Shown here: piece after piece, positions 1 to 12,400 of the stretch
Layout of the letters: each line of letters opens with the position of its first letter
Position numbering within the stretch: the stretch's first letter is position 1
Assembly: GCA_018881555.1 (NCBI GenBank)
Contig: JACAXG010000052.1
Location: forward strand, 4,652,486 to 4,716,485
Length of the DNA stretch: 64,000 nt
Direction of reading: 5' to 3'
Source of the DNA: Amblyornis subalaris
Taxonomy: Eukaryota > Chordata > Aves > Passeriformes > Ptilonorhynchidae
Position numbers and translations under genes: made by a program
The notes under the pieces: generated by a model
Databases searched by the model: none
Seen by the model: the letters and a program-made list of their open reading frames with translations, nothing else
What the model was told of the DNA's origin: nothing

Positions 1-639
1 CTGTGATACAGGTACTACGACAAGAAGAAAGGTGCCACGTATCTTCTTCTGTCAGCTCTACGAACTTGAATATCAGTTACCCTTTAGCACAATTGGTGAC
101 CCTAACCAAGGGTTGTTCAGGTTCTCAGGGCATGTAAATTCTCCAATACTGTCATGTCCCCGTAGATACAAATGTGCAAACACCTGACTGAGGTGCTTTT
201 TCACAATGCTCAGGCATTAGTCAGCAAGGCAGGCTATATGATAGTCCAGGTCTGAGTCACTAACACAGAAGAGCGTCCACTCAGCAGGACTGGATGGATC
301 ACGTGCTGCTTGCACTGTTCACTGGGTGTCCTGCTTGCAATATTCTACACCTTTTTTCTCAGGGTTTTGAAGGCCACGTTCAATCCCGCATGTCTACTAT
401 GAGCATGAAATGGAAAATCTCCCATGAGTAAAAAAGGAAGATTGAACTGCATGATTTATTACATTATTCCTCCTACGCTGAGAAGAATGTTCCTTAACTG
501 AGTCCTCTAGACTCAGTAAAATCCCTGTTCTACTTCCACCCCAGACACAGACATTTCCCATAACTGTTCATCACATCCCTTCCTAGAAAAGCTAACTTGT
601 AACCTTGACACGACTGTCTCAAGCCCAGGGTTTTGCTGA
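1..639. other. Unassigned single-copy-like sequence
   Basis: No gene or repeat family was recognised here. Base composition is less AT-rich than most of the window, which could mean a very old repeat, but no diagnostic end, tail or target duplication is visible. Confidence 0.4.
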
Positions 640-1595
640 TGTGAACAGAGAATAATATGTTGCCATCCCTCCCTACTCCTGATTTTATAAACCTTTATCA
701 TAGTTCCTCTAAGAAATATTTTTTTGATTAAATGTTCTTAGCTTATTCAGTCATTTCTTGTACAGAAACTATTCTGAATCTTGCTGCCTTCCCTGGATTT
801 TTTCCAAGTCTATTGCATACTTTTTTAGAATCAGAGCTGCTTGCATTATTCGAGGTGTGGCAAAGTCAGCTACCAGCATTATGGTGTCTTGTGTCTTGTT
901 CTGTTTTTTTCTCCTAATTGTCCCTAGCATTTTATTTGTTTTTCTGAACACTGGTATTATAAAACTGATATTTCAGGAAATGGTTTTTTACACCCCAAGA
1001 TATCAGTCTTGAGAGGTAATGGTTAGGTCAGAGCCTATAATTTTATATGTGAAATTAGGATTGTTTTTCTCCCGTGTACATCATGTATTATTTACACTGA
1101 ATTTCATTTGTCACTTTGTTGCCCTTCAGTCTTACAGTCTTTTTTTAATTCCTCACAGTTAGCTTTCAAACTTACTATCTGGAATAATACAGTATTGTCA
1201 GCAGCCTTTTTCTTTTCAGTAATCTCCTGCTTTCCAGGTCAGTGATGAATATATTTTACAGTACAGGACCCTGTTTACCAGCACTGATGACCTGTCTCCA
1301 CTTCAAGGACTGACAACTTACTCCTATTTGTGTTTTCTTTCTCCTAACCAGTCATTTATCTATGCAACAAATGGCTTTGCTCATGCCACCTAATTTACTT
1401 AAAAGCTTTGTGTGAGATACATTGTCCAAAAGCCTTTTGAAATCTATGTAAACGAAATAAATTCCCTCTCCTCTCCCACAATCATTCTGTTTCAGATAAG
1501 TTTCCTGCTGAGAGCAGCTCCCTAATGGGACTCTCCTCTCCTCTTTTTCTTTTGCAAAGTTCACCACTGAAGCCTCTCAATAATGACTTTTTTCT
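640..1595 (-). mobile_element. Ancient CR1/L3-like LINE fragment
   Basis: Read on the minus strand, this stretch keeps the order of a CR1-type LINE second open frame with many stops and indels. The clearest part is at 1352-1567. Its minus-strand translation contains VYIDFKRLLDNVSHTKLLSKL, the degenerate form of the reverse-transcriptase block usually written as LDFSKAFD.V.H. Downstream on the minus strand (1300 back to 640) the sequence keeps the general pattern of the region following the reverse transcriptase in old reptilian CR1/L3 elements, including the stretch around 1100-1290 that would correspond to the FADD and DPWGTP-like neighbourhood. It lacks the 3' octamer tail of younger avian CR1. 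It is far more diverged than the other CR1 copies here, so it is probably an insertion older than birds. Family assignment is by pattern recognition. Confidence 0.7.
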
Positions 1596-3789
1596 GCTTG
1601 TTTCTGTTTAGCATACCTTTTGTACTCTGATCATCAAATGGCCATATAGACTTCTTGATCCTGATATGTGTGAAAAAAGAATATTAGTTTTGTTTCCCTT
1701 TGCCACTTGTTTGTTCTTTTTAATTACTCTTTATTCTTTCACATTTTATAATCCTTCCTAGTTTCTTTTGAATGTAAGTGTATGACTTTGGCTTTTTTTT
1801 TATTGTTTCTAGAAACATCCATTATATTACTATTCTATTTTGCTTTATATCTTAAGGTCCAACTCGCCTTATGGAGGTATTAAAAATATCGCTTCTTTTT
1901 TATGAAACAAGTTGCATATCACTTTTTTTTCTTCACCCTGCAAAACTGACTTTCTGAATTGCTACTGCTTTTAAAGTGGCAAAACAAGAGAAATAAAAAT
2001 GACATTTACTCTCTCAAGTGATCCAGAGAGCACTTTTCTTATGAAAACCTTCTATGCACACAAGTGGAAATTCTTGGCAAGTTTATTCCTGTTGTCTTTT
2101 TTTGGGGGTGTGGCAAGGGGATAATTAGACTAGATTGGCTTAAGTGCATAAGTCAAATTTTTCTTGCAAAATTTAAAAGTGACAGCATAGATTTGAAGCT
2201 GATAAGAGAATGAAAGCCTAGACAACAGAAATTAATCATGATTTGCATTTCTGGGCAAGTAGTTGGGGAGAAATATTATCCCTTGGGTCATGTGCCAGGA
2301 AGTGTGTATTCATTTTCTGCCTTGCTGTAGATGTCATGTGTGAAAAGCATGGAGAAAAGGATGTGTTCTGAACATTTCTGAATCAATTCCATGCATTTAA
2401 TATTCTTTCACAGAATCATTTTAACTACCACTTGCTTTGGACTACTGTAATTTCCCCAGGCTTAAATTGAAGTAATTTACAAAAGATTCTGATGTCTTTC
2501 TTAAAGGTTACAGATTAAATGTTACAAGTTAAAGACAAAAAAACCAAAATACCAAATTTCACAAAGAACAATTAAATACAAAATCATGTATGATGATAAT
2601 AATCAAAAAATAAGGTTTTTTCCTAGAAAAGACTACAGTTATAGCCTTTCATATAGCAAGAATACTAACATTCTAGATCACAACTATTTATCTGCAATCA
2701 TATTCTATTTATTTAAATACATACCACTGTAATTTTTTTGTCTTTCTTTTTTTTCTTTATCATGCCATTATGTCATTTTTTGAAGGTAAGTGTCACATTT
2801 TTCTTGAGGTATGATTAGTATGACAGATAGGAAGCCATTTATTATTTCATCAAAAGTTATGTATTTCTATTACCATGCATATCAACTGCTGGTGAAATGA
2901 GGCCCTTTCATTTGGGATCCTTTTATACTGCCACAACAAATAAAAAAGACGGAAGACTGAGTAATAATGAACTACATAATGCAAGAATACTATTACATTT
3001 GTATAGTCTATATGATACACTTACTTGTCTTTTGACTGTATTAGTTCTTACCCTGTCTTATCAAGTATTTTACTCTACCATGTGTGTATAGTAGAATACC
3101 CTGATAAGCAGTTAAAACTGTGTCAACACTTCTCCCCTCAAAAGGCTTTGACTTGAGTAGGGTCGAGGCTTAAGCTTGACAGGCAGGTGAGGTTCTGTAT
3201 AAAGCAGCTCATATAGTGGTGGAAAATGAAGTAAGATAATACAGTTTTTCAGGCACTGAAAAAAGGGAGTGAGTTTGGTCTTCTTTCCCTGCACTCAGAG
3301 GGGCATATTAGAAGGAATCTCATTCATTGAATGCAGTTTGTTGGTCCATTCTGACACCTTTGGTCCAGGTAAATTGAGTTCAATTAACTAGAAATTCAGT
3401 TTGGAGTCCTTTACTCACGGGTAAAAAGTGTTTGTAATTTGCCTCTGGCAATGTAGTATGTTAGGGCCCCAGTAAACTTTAAAAGTGAGACAATTCTTGT
3501 TGCTTAGTCTCAAAACATCCAAATTAACTGCAGAGAGTTACCAGAGAGCCCTATCTATACTCAGCTACTGGTCAGGTCTCGAAATTTGCTCTGAAATCAA
3601 AGGAACATGGCAGAATACTCCAATCCCTTAAAGCTCTCTAATTAAAAAGACGTGCTGCCTAACAACAGGCTTTTAAAAAATACTGATGTTTTCTCCTGTT
3701 AATATAAGTATCAATAACAGCAATAATATGAACTGTAATAAGTAAAATAAAATGTAGCTTGAAACTGCCAGGAAATAATCGTTAGCTTT
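1596..3789. other. AT-rich single-copy-like interval
   Basis: No gene or recognised repeat. Several short T runs and A runs are present (for example near 1791-1801 and 2737-2758). Open frames here are short and have no recognisable product. Confidence 0.5.
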
Positions 3790-3985
3790 TGTGGTGGATT
3801 AGCCTTGTCTAACACCCAGACACGCACACAGCCACTCTCTTACTTCTCCTCGACATGATGGGGAAGAAAATAGGCTGAGAAAACTCAGAGGTCAAGACAA
3901 GGACAGGGAGCTCGTTTACCAATTACTGTCATGGGCAAAACAGACTTGAACAGCAATTAAAAACATATAAAGCACCACCCTTTCT
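3790..3985 (-). mobile_element. ERV LTR fragment, family T (terminal part only)
   Basis: The sequence beginning tgtggtggattagcc at 3790 matches in order the first part of the complete family T LTR at 37122. Shared features are the tgtggt start, a central block around 3880-3900 resembling ctcacgggtcaagacaagg, and a following block resembling the caccaattatcctcatgggc region near 37249. The rest of the LTR is missing. Orientation is inferred from the 50370 copy, which carries an AATAAA signal on the strand opposite to this reading. On that basis this piece is the promoter-distal (R-U5) end in minus orientation. No target duplication can be tested because the other end is gone. Confidence 0.65.
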
Positions 3986-6900
3986 GAAACTGTAAGGGCC
4001 ATTTAGAAATAGATATATGGAACAGTTTGTTTTTTTTAAATGTTATGTGCGTATGTGTTTGATATTTACATACTGGTGCTCAAATGAAAGGATACCTCTT
4101 AGATAAACAGCTGAACCTCAACATATGTACCTTTTAACCAAATTTCAAAATATTTTAGATTTTATCTTTCATTGCTAATGATTTTTTCAAATGAATAAGA
4201 AATGTTCAGAAAATTTTATGTAGAACGTCCTTAAAAAATCTAATTTTCCCAGTCACTTGATAGAATTTGAAAATACCAGGTGCATTGCACAACTTAGAAA
4301 ATAAATAAGCTATTTTTTTCCTCACAGGAAACAACAGATAGTAATGCAATAAATATGTGGACAAACAGAGTTCAACAAAAAGATAGTGTTGACCAGTGCA
4401 GTGGGAGGAATTCTAACACAAATCTATATGCAATTCAACAGTTGTAATGCTGAATTCACCTTATAGTGCCCAGAAATATTGAATGAGAACATGTTTAAAC
4501 AAGGTAAATTGTAGACTGATGGCAGGCAAAAAGACAAACTAAGGACATGAGACAAATTTTTAGTAACATTTCATTTTAACTACTTGATCTCTCTTGCTTA
4601 CATAGTTAACAATGCCCAAGAGGAAAGTAATATCCAAATTCATATTTTCTAGAACATACTAGATGTGAAATATACTTCTGTGAGTTTAATTTAAGTCAAG
4701 TAAGAGGTCAATTATAGGGAAAAAGTTTTAGTTTGACTAATTTAATATTTAGTTTTCATTTGATACATACAGTGCAGTTAATTGCTTTCACATGCCCTTA
4801 GGAATGCGACAATGTAATATTTTAAATATACTTACAATTTTATTATAATGTAGAAAACATAATATGAAAATGGTTTAATATCTTAAAACTTATCTTAAAA
4901 CTCCTTAATGATGAATTAAATAGGTTACTATTTATGCAAAATTAAGCACTTAAATTTGGCCCAGAAAATTTCAGACAGGTAGAAGAAAACCTTAAGCATT
5001 TGAGAATCTGATTTAGGTTTTAGATTCATATATCAGCTAATGTGACAAGGCTGATTTGAATTTTTTTGTGTGAATATTTTTTTTTCACACTACTTTTAAT
5101 TTGTTTACAGACAAAAATAGTTCCAAACTATATTTTCTGGACACTGTGAAATGATTAATACATTTGAGAGTGTTCTAATTTGCCCGGAGAGATTTCAAGA
5201 ACACAGAATATGAATTCAGACATTCAATGAATAAATTAGAAAAAAACTTTCTCAGCTTAAGTTAGAATGCACAGATCAGCAAATTTAGTCACCTTTTTTC
5301 AGTGCTTACACTGATTAATATGTCATCCCTGCATTTTTTTAACTTGCATAATCTTAGGGATGTTGTTTGTAGTTGTTAATGTATGTCAGTCATTTCTACT
5401 GTATATGAATGGTTGTCAAACTCAGTTTATTCATTGAAATAGGATATCACAATTAAATTTTAAGCTTATCTTGCTGATATTTTTTATATCATGTAATGTA
5501 TTCTTCATGTTATCTCGCTTTTTAGATGTGGCACATAGAAATAATTAAAAGGAACACAAATAAAAAGAATGTTATCCTAATAAAGCAATTCTTAAGATTA
5601 AAGTAAAAAAGACATCTAAAAAATGGAACTGAACAAAAGAATTCAAGGAAAAAAAAAAAAATTTCCTACCCAGATAATACTTGAACTGTTCCATATTGGG
5701 GAGAAATCTCCTTTATGCTGAGTGTCTAGCTAAGTGCCAGTTTAGGCTCATTTTTAGGTGATAATTGGATCTGATGAAAATCTTATGCTGAACTACTGCT
5801 CAGGTAATTACATCTTTTAAAAGAAACAATCTATTTCTACTGAAACAATTTTCAAATCCAACTAGTTCAGTGGCTTTAAATTGAGCAAATCTGAACACAG
5901 CCACACATTTGGGAGAAAGAACATGCCTGTTCTGTAAAAATGCAAATTTTATGAGAATGTACTACAGCGTGCAAGAATACGAGCAATTTGGGTCAACTAG
6001 CAAGCACAGATAAATAAGTTAAGATGCTAAAATTGAATCTTCCTTTCATTGTATTGAGACCTCCTTGGTACTATTCAAAGAGTGCTTGTGAGAATTGTGT
6101 TGTTTTAATGTTTTTTTCTACACCTTGTTATTTCATGAGTATAAACCTAGATGAAGGTTAAAAGACCCTGAGATGAAGAAACAATTTTGACAATCTTAGA
6201 AGTATTCCTCCATAAGTGCTAAGCAATGCAGCCATTTCTTCATGATATATATTTAAATAGTAGAAGCTATGTTTCTATGATTGGTAGGAGTGCCAATATC
6301 CAAATCTAATACGGAAAATAGTTAAAATATTTGTGTTAGTTTATATATATTATATAATACTATATATTATATATTTATATATATTTATATAAATATTAAC
6401 AAAACCCAAATATTTGGTTGATTTAGCAAGATGATTACCCGTCAGATATGAAATATGATTATAAAGGGAAACTTTATGATAAATGAAAAGACTCTTAACT
6501 TGAAGAATAGATGTTATTAGAGTAAAAAAATTATAAATTTATGGACCTGGATGGGTACTGTTATGCTTGAAAAATTTATGGAAATACTGTGTTGTCTATA
6601 TTTGATGATAAGTGGTTGTTGAAAAGCTGACATGTCATTCTATCCATTTTTTGATGCAAGACTATATTAACCTTGAGTTCAGGATGATATTAATCCTTCT
6701 TGGGTTCTCTTCACACAATACAGCAGTGTGTCATCTGCAGCATGGATACATTAAAAAATCAGCAGGAATTTTCAAGGATATTGACAAAAATGAGAAAGTG
6801 AAAAAAAATCATCTGCTCTGAAACATTAAGGTAATGATGTCATGATTAGAAGGTAAGCTAAAGGGTGAGTTTATATTTATTTACTCAGTTAAATAGAAAT

Positions 6901-7545
6901 AGAGTTGTTTTTGTTTGGCTGCATTTTTGGTTTTAAGAAAAGAAAAAGTAAAGCAGGCTTGGGTACATTACTTGTGATATTTTTGGGTTTTGTTTTATTC
7001 ACTTGAAATCTGAATAGGACTTAATAAGATCAGGCCTTATGAGCATACAGTAATAAGAAAAGCTAAAAAAACTCCCATGCTCAAAACAAGCAAATTGAAT
7101 ACTAGCTTATATGAACAGATATTTGTTTCATTGAAACAAAAAAAGATAACTCATGAATAAAATATTTTAATTCAGAAAGTCTATCATAACTGATCCACAG
7201 AAATTAATGAAAAAGACATGCAATTCCACTGCTGATGCAAAAATTACAGCATAAACAACAGATTGACAGAAGAGGAAGAAGAGAAAGAATGCAATATAAA
7301 ATTATATTTTAAGTATTTCTAGGATTTATGTAGTAAATTCTCTTTTATTTTTATGGACATTATTGACAATACTTTATTTGAACTTCAAATTATTGTTCTG
7401 TGCTCCTTCAGAGATGTTTCAGAGGAATGGAATTATTCAACATGAAAATGAATTTTTATATATGTTACTTCTTTCTGGAATAAACATATACAGCCTCCAA
7501 CATAAACCACAGACTCATAATTTCATTCCATTTTTAATCGTTTCG
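3986..7545. other. AT-rich single-copy-like interval
   Basis: No supported gene. It contains a poly-A run near 5649-5661 and the TA-rich tract listed separately. At 4309-4328 a pyrimidine run ends in cctcacag, resembling a 3' splice site, followed by 38 codons before a stop. This is compatible with chance and no donor or homology supports an exon. Confidence 0.5.
6340..6398. repeat. TA-rich simple sequence
   Basis: About 60 bases are almost entirely A and T, arranged as interrupted tatat and atttatat units with several short self-complementary segments. It is a degenerate dinucleotide microsatellite and probably length-variable. Confidence 0.85.
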
Positions 7546-7547
7546 TG

Positions 7548-7769
7548 TGTGGAAGACCACATTCAAAGAGTTGACATCAACGGCTTTATGTCCAAATGGA
7601 GATCAGTTACGAGTGGTGTCTCTCAAGGTTCCGTACTAGGACCAGTACTGCTCAATGTCTTTATTAGTTGCATAAACATTGGGATTGAGTGTACTCTCAG
7701 AAATTTGCAGGTAACATCAGGTTGTGTGGTATGGCTGACATGCCTGATGGATGGGATGCCGTCCAGAAG
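7548..7769 (+). mobile_element. CR1 LINE, reverse-transcriptase part, left of LTR insertion
   Basis: This is the first half of a plus-strand CR1 split by the LTR at 7770-8327. In the frame of the 7363-7782 open reading frame it reads [20 protein letters not shown] followed by [11 protein letters not shown]. This is the conserved CR1 reverse-transcriptase stretch just before the FADD catalytic block; the position where that block would follow is altered. The open frame upstream of about 7548 is not CR1 and only happens to be open. The element is 5'-truncated, as is usual for CR1, and begins inside the reverse-transcriptase domain. The second half resumes at 8328. Confidence 0.9.
7765..7769. 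repeat. Target-site duplication, left copy (agaag)
   Basis: Five bases directly before the LTR start TG at 7770. The matching copy after the LTR is agagg at 8328-8332, with one difference. Removing the LTR and one copy restores a continuous CR1 reading, which supports the boundary. Confidence 0.75.
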
Positions 7770-8327
7770 TGTTGTGGTTTAAGTGCAGCTGGCAATTAAG
7801 GCCCACATAGCCCCTCACACGCTGGAGGAGAGAATTAGAAGAGTAAAAGCGTGAAAACTCACGGGTTGAGATAAAGACAGCTTAACAGGCAAAGCAAAAG
7901 CAGCACACCCAAGAAAAGCAAAACAAGGAATTAATTCCCACAGGCAGGCAAGTGTTCAGCCATGCCCAGGAAAGCAGGGTTCCATCACACTTAACGGTGA
8001 CATGGGAAGACAAACATTATCAACCCCTTCCTTCTTCTTCCCCCAGCTTTATATGCTGAGCATGATTCCATATGTTATGGGATATCCCTTAGGTCAGTTG
8101 GGGTCAGCTGTCCCAGCTGTGTCCCCTCCCATCTTCTTGAGCACCTCCAGCCTCCTCACTGGTGGGGTGGGGTGACAGGAAGAAAAGGCCTTGACAGTGC
8201 AAGCACTGCTCAGCAATGACAAAAAGATCTCTGTATTATCAACACTGTTTCCAGTATAAATCCGATAAACTGCCCCATACTAGCTAATGTGAAGAACGTT
8301 AACTCTGCCCCAGCCAAAACAAGCACA
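7770..8327 (-). mobile_element. Solitary ERV LTR inserted in CR1 (558 bp)
   Basis: The segment starts tgttgtggtttaag and ends caaaacaagcaca, so it has TG...CA ends. It is flanked by 5 bp duplications (agaag/agagg) and interrupts CR1 precisely. A 5 bp duplication is usual for ERVL-type integrases. On the minus strand a TATA-like box (CATATAAAG) lies at about 8046-8054, which suggests the LTR is oriented minus. The plus-strand block near 7858-7876 (ctcacgggttgagataaag) is shared in form with the family T LTRs in this window (compare 37215-37231), suggesting related families. There is no internal viral sequence, so it is a solitary LTR left by recombination between two LTRs. It has no coding capacity. 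Confidence 0.85.
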
Positions 8328-9120
8328 AGAGGGACCTTGACAGGCTTCAGGAGTGGGCATATGTGAACCGCATGAAGTTCAGCAAAGCCAAGTGCAAAGT
8401 CCTGCATGTGGGCTGGGGCAATCCCCAGCATCAACACAGACTGGGGGATGAATGGATTCAGAGCAGTCCTGCTAAGGAGGACTTGGAGAAACTCATGGAT
8501 AAAAAATTTCACAGGAGCTAGCAATGTGTGCTTGCAGCCTGAGAGACCAACTGTATTCTGGGCTGCATAAAAAGAGGTGAATCTGCCCCTGTACTGTGCT
8601 CTGGTGAGAGCCAAAGTGGAGTTCTATACCCAGTTCCAGGGCTCCAGCCCAAGACAGGAATTTGTTATAGGAGGGCTGCAAACAGAATGGAAGGGATTGA
8701 AAACTGCTCCTGTGAAAACATAAAGAGAGTTGGGGTTGTTCAGCTTTTGGAGAAGAAAAGGGTTTAGGGAGACCTTATTGCAGCCTTTCAATATATAAAG
8801 GGGAGCTATTAGTAAGATGGAGAGATATTTTTTAAGAGAGTCTGTAGTGACAAGACAGGGACCAACGATTTTAGACTGAAAGAAAGTAGGTTTAGAGTAG
8901 ATATAGGGATGAAATTCTTTACAATGAGGGTGGTGAAACACAGGAACTTGTTACCCAGAGAAGTGGGCAACAACACTTTGCCCATCCCCGGCAGTGTTCA
9001 AAGCCAGATTGAGTGGGGCTTTGAGTAACCTAATCAAGTGGAAGATGTCCCAAGGAAGTGAGGTTGGACAAGATGATCTTTTAAGGTCCCTTCCAACCCA
9101 AGCCATTCTATGATTCTATA
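8328..9120 (+). mobile_element. CR1 LINE, 3' part with tail, right of LTR insertion
   Basis: CR1 resumes here immediately after the LTR. The plus-strand translation near 8333-8410 reads like the C-terminal part of the CR1 second open frame (RDLDRLQEWAYVNRMKFSKA, then KCKVLHV). It continues in broken frame to the 3' untranslated region, ending with aaggtcccttccaaccc and the tail attctatgattctata at 9105-9120. Frameshifts and stops show that it is dead. Minus-strand open frames over this region are antisense shadows. Together with 7548-7769 it makes one 5'-truncated CR1 of about 1.0 kb. Confidence 0.93.
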
Positions 9121-9251
9121 ATCACCATACAGAAAAGCATTGCTATATCAGTAAAAAGCAAAAAAACGTTCCATGGAAAGATTAACAATGGAAGAAGACT
9201 ATGGTTGCCTTCAGAACCAACTAGGTGGCACTTCTGGTAGAATGTGTGTCC

Positions 9252-9412
9252 TAGAATCATAGAATCATTTAGGTTGGAAAAAATCCTTAATATCATTCAG
9301 TCCAACTGTTAACACAACACTGTCAAGTCCACCACCAAACCATGTCCCTAAGCACCACATCTGCAGTTCTTCCAAATACCTCCAGGGGTGGTGACACAAC
9401 CACTTCCCTGTT
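9252..9412 (-). mobile_element. CR1 3' end, minus orientation
   Basis: Starts with the reversed CR1 tail (tagaatcatagaatcattta) and continues aggttggaaaaaatcc and the usual CR1 3' region up to about 9412. It lies 131 bp after the tail of the plus-strand CR1, so the two tails face each other and form an inverted repeat of about 40 bases. Confidence 0.9.
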
Positions 9413-12400
9413 CCTTTGCCACCATCCTGGCAGTGTGACAATATGACCTTGCTGACTCTGGTTTTACTGGTATCTTCAGCCCTAAGTAGTTGATCCTCAT
9501 TAGTAGAAATCATTATAGATAGCCATAAAATATTTACTGCTTTATAAAACAAATTATCTCCAAACCCAGTGACATCAATGGAGAACTGTGTGATTTTCTA
9601 ATTACAAACTCACTATGAGTCACATGTTCCAGCTGTTTATTAAGCATTCTAAGTACATTTGCATTTGAGGACATAAAGCGCATGGATTCATTATATACTA
9701 GATGCTACTTTCTAATTTTATTTTATTTAAGAACAGTTAATTTAATCTCCTGATTTAATGAATCTATTCACCAACAGATTAAATTCTTCTGTGAAATTTT
9801 CAGAAGCAATGTAATGAAGTCACCTTCAGTTTGGAGTTGTCAGACCACAAATTAACATAGTGAAATGCCCTCAATTTTTCAACATTAAGCATAAAACTTT
9901 TTATTGAAATATTTGCTCTACAGCTGCAGTCACTCAAAGAAGAAGTTATAAATAACAAATATCTTTTCTTCTAATGCAAAAAGTTAGGTCAAACTACAAA
10001 AAATAAAAGCTGCTTGTCATTCAGAATTAAAATAAAATATTTGGATTTAATGAAAAGAAGAATGCTCAGGTTCAGAGACAACTTAGTTTTTAGGCCACAA
10101 TTCGGACAGTACAAACTGGATACAGAGAAAAATCTGAAAATATTAAGCATTGATAAATTGTGGTCTTAGCAGTGTGAAAGAATATGTATGCAAATTTTAT
10201 CTATGAAATACAAGGATAATTTTGTTATTAAAGTGAAAACCTATTCACTGTAGTTACAGTAATATTTATTTAGCTCTAGTAATTGGAATATAGCTTTGCA
10301 AGATAATCTTGTCATTATAACAGGAAATCCATACTAAAATAAATTGAACATTATAGCACTCTGTTACCCTCTAATAAAATTTGTTGCCATTTGTCTAACA
10401 AAAATATTAGGAGTGTGGTCCGGTGATCTGAGTAGTGGGCTGTGAAATTGGCACCTGTATTCTCCACCACTGGATGTGACCTTAAGCATTCCACTAAAAT
10501 ATAAATCTCATTATATTTCAAAGGCACATTTAATTGAAAAACAGGTGATAAATATCTCAAAAACTGAATGTCCCAAAAAGTTATTAAAAGAAATTACTAA
10601 ACATATTTGAAAATGTGTGATATGTGTTACCTTAAACCTCGAATTACTATGAGTTTAATCTAAAAATAGGATATCAACTCAGACTTGTATAATTCAGGGA
10701 TCTAAAATGTATTGGATGCCACATAAAATATCTGGAAAAAAATTCCATGCTTGAACATCAGCAACCTTGACCTATTAACATTGTGTGAAAACTTATTCTT
10801 TGAGATTATGAGTTGTACATCATATATCCATGTAAAATATGTTACTGTGAAAAGTTCTAATCTATTTTTATCTTTTTTAACAAAAGAAATAGACAAAATC
10901 TTTCTTCTCAGTGGTTATGTTTCTCATTTCACAGATTAGACTTCTGTGCCATAGAGTGTTAATCCTTTTGTTCTTTGCACATCCTCCCAATTTTAAGTGC
11001 TATGCATATGCAAGCACATCCATTATTTACAACATTTTTATATTACCTCAGCTCAGTAATATTAGGACCACAAAGACCAAGTAATAGCAGCAGAAAGCTC
11101 TGAACTCAATTTGCATTACTATTTGAAGCCAGTTTTGTATTACCACTCCAGTAGCACCTTAGCCTTCCAGCTTCCCACTGAAATTTCACAGAATACAGCA
11201 AAGGGAATTTGTGGCTTACAAAAAGCTTTATAGGAGTAACTTTAATGTGAAGGACAAAATTCTTCCAAATCTTCCTGCCGTCTGGTCTATTCATAACAGA
11301 TCAATAAATAGCAAAATGGTTTAAAAGTAGACTTCTGATATTAAAAAGGAATACCATTTTAAGAGTATTGTTTTAACAGTTATTGTCTGTTCTATTTATA
11401 TATGTGTAAGCATACTATGGCAAAATAAAAAGAAAGTAAACTTCCTTCTTGCCAACAGAGTGACTGTGAAGAAGGACTAAATATCTGTGTTGCCCAAAAG
11501 AGAAGGATAATGGATAGATGTAAATTTTGCCTGGATGAGTAAATTAAATGCATCCAGGAACTACCCCCATCACAGACGTCAACCAATACAAAATTGCCCG
11601 TATCTGTGGTGGTAATTTCCTTATGTCTGCAAGAGTGGGTGACAATATGCAGACCTATAATAAGAAAATAACTTGGAATATTCTAATTCCTCATATATAT
11701 ATGGGAACTAATTAGAATAGGACTGCTTTGCCTGGGTCAGAAATATTTAACTTATCATTACTCTTTAATTTAATTTTATGTGTAGCTGTAGTTGCATTTC
11801 CCTGTCAGAATTTGTAAAGACCTTCTATTTCTACCAAAGCATTTTAGAAATATTTAAGCATTTAATCTCAGAAAACTGTAAGAAAGAATGGTACTCTATT
11901 CCTAGACTGACCTATGTCACAGAATGCGAAACAAAGTATAAATGCATAAATCGATGGATTTAACTCATCAAAAATTTCCCTAACATGGGATTTAGACATT
12001 ATGCATGTTCTTGAATTCAAAACAATGTCTCAGTCAGCCTGCTCACAAGTTCAGGCTAACCTCAAGGGAATTTTAAATTGACTGGTAGCTACTTTTTGAA
12101 GAGCACAGATCTCAAGACACCTGAACTCAGGTATTCATATTAGTGCTCCAAACTGAAATGCTAGAATCTCAACTCTGGCTTAAATACCAGAGCCATACAA
12201 AGACAACACAAGGTATTGCCTAGGTCCACAGGGGAACCTATCTCTCCTGTGTTCATAGCATTCCTAATGCACAGTGACAGCCCTGAGTTCAGCAAGACAC
12301 ACAGTAGTCACAATCACTTTACTGAGGACATCTGTTGGCACTGTCACCACCAGCTAACTTTCATACACTGGTCTATTCTTGACATTAGTTACCCAGCAGG

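Noticed and set aside
4309..4445. Pyrimidine tract plus cag followed by 38 open codons
   Set aside because: The length is compatible with chance in one of three frames. There is no donor, no polyadenylation signal in place, and no recognisable product.
8210..8941. Minus-strand frames of 105-134 codons
   Set aside because: They are antisense to a plus-strand CR1 whose sense reading is recognisable.
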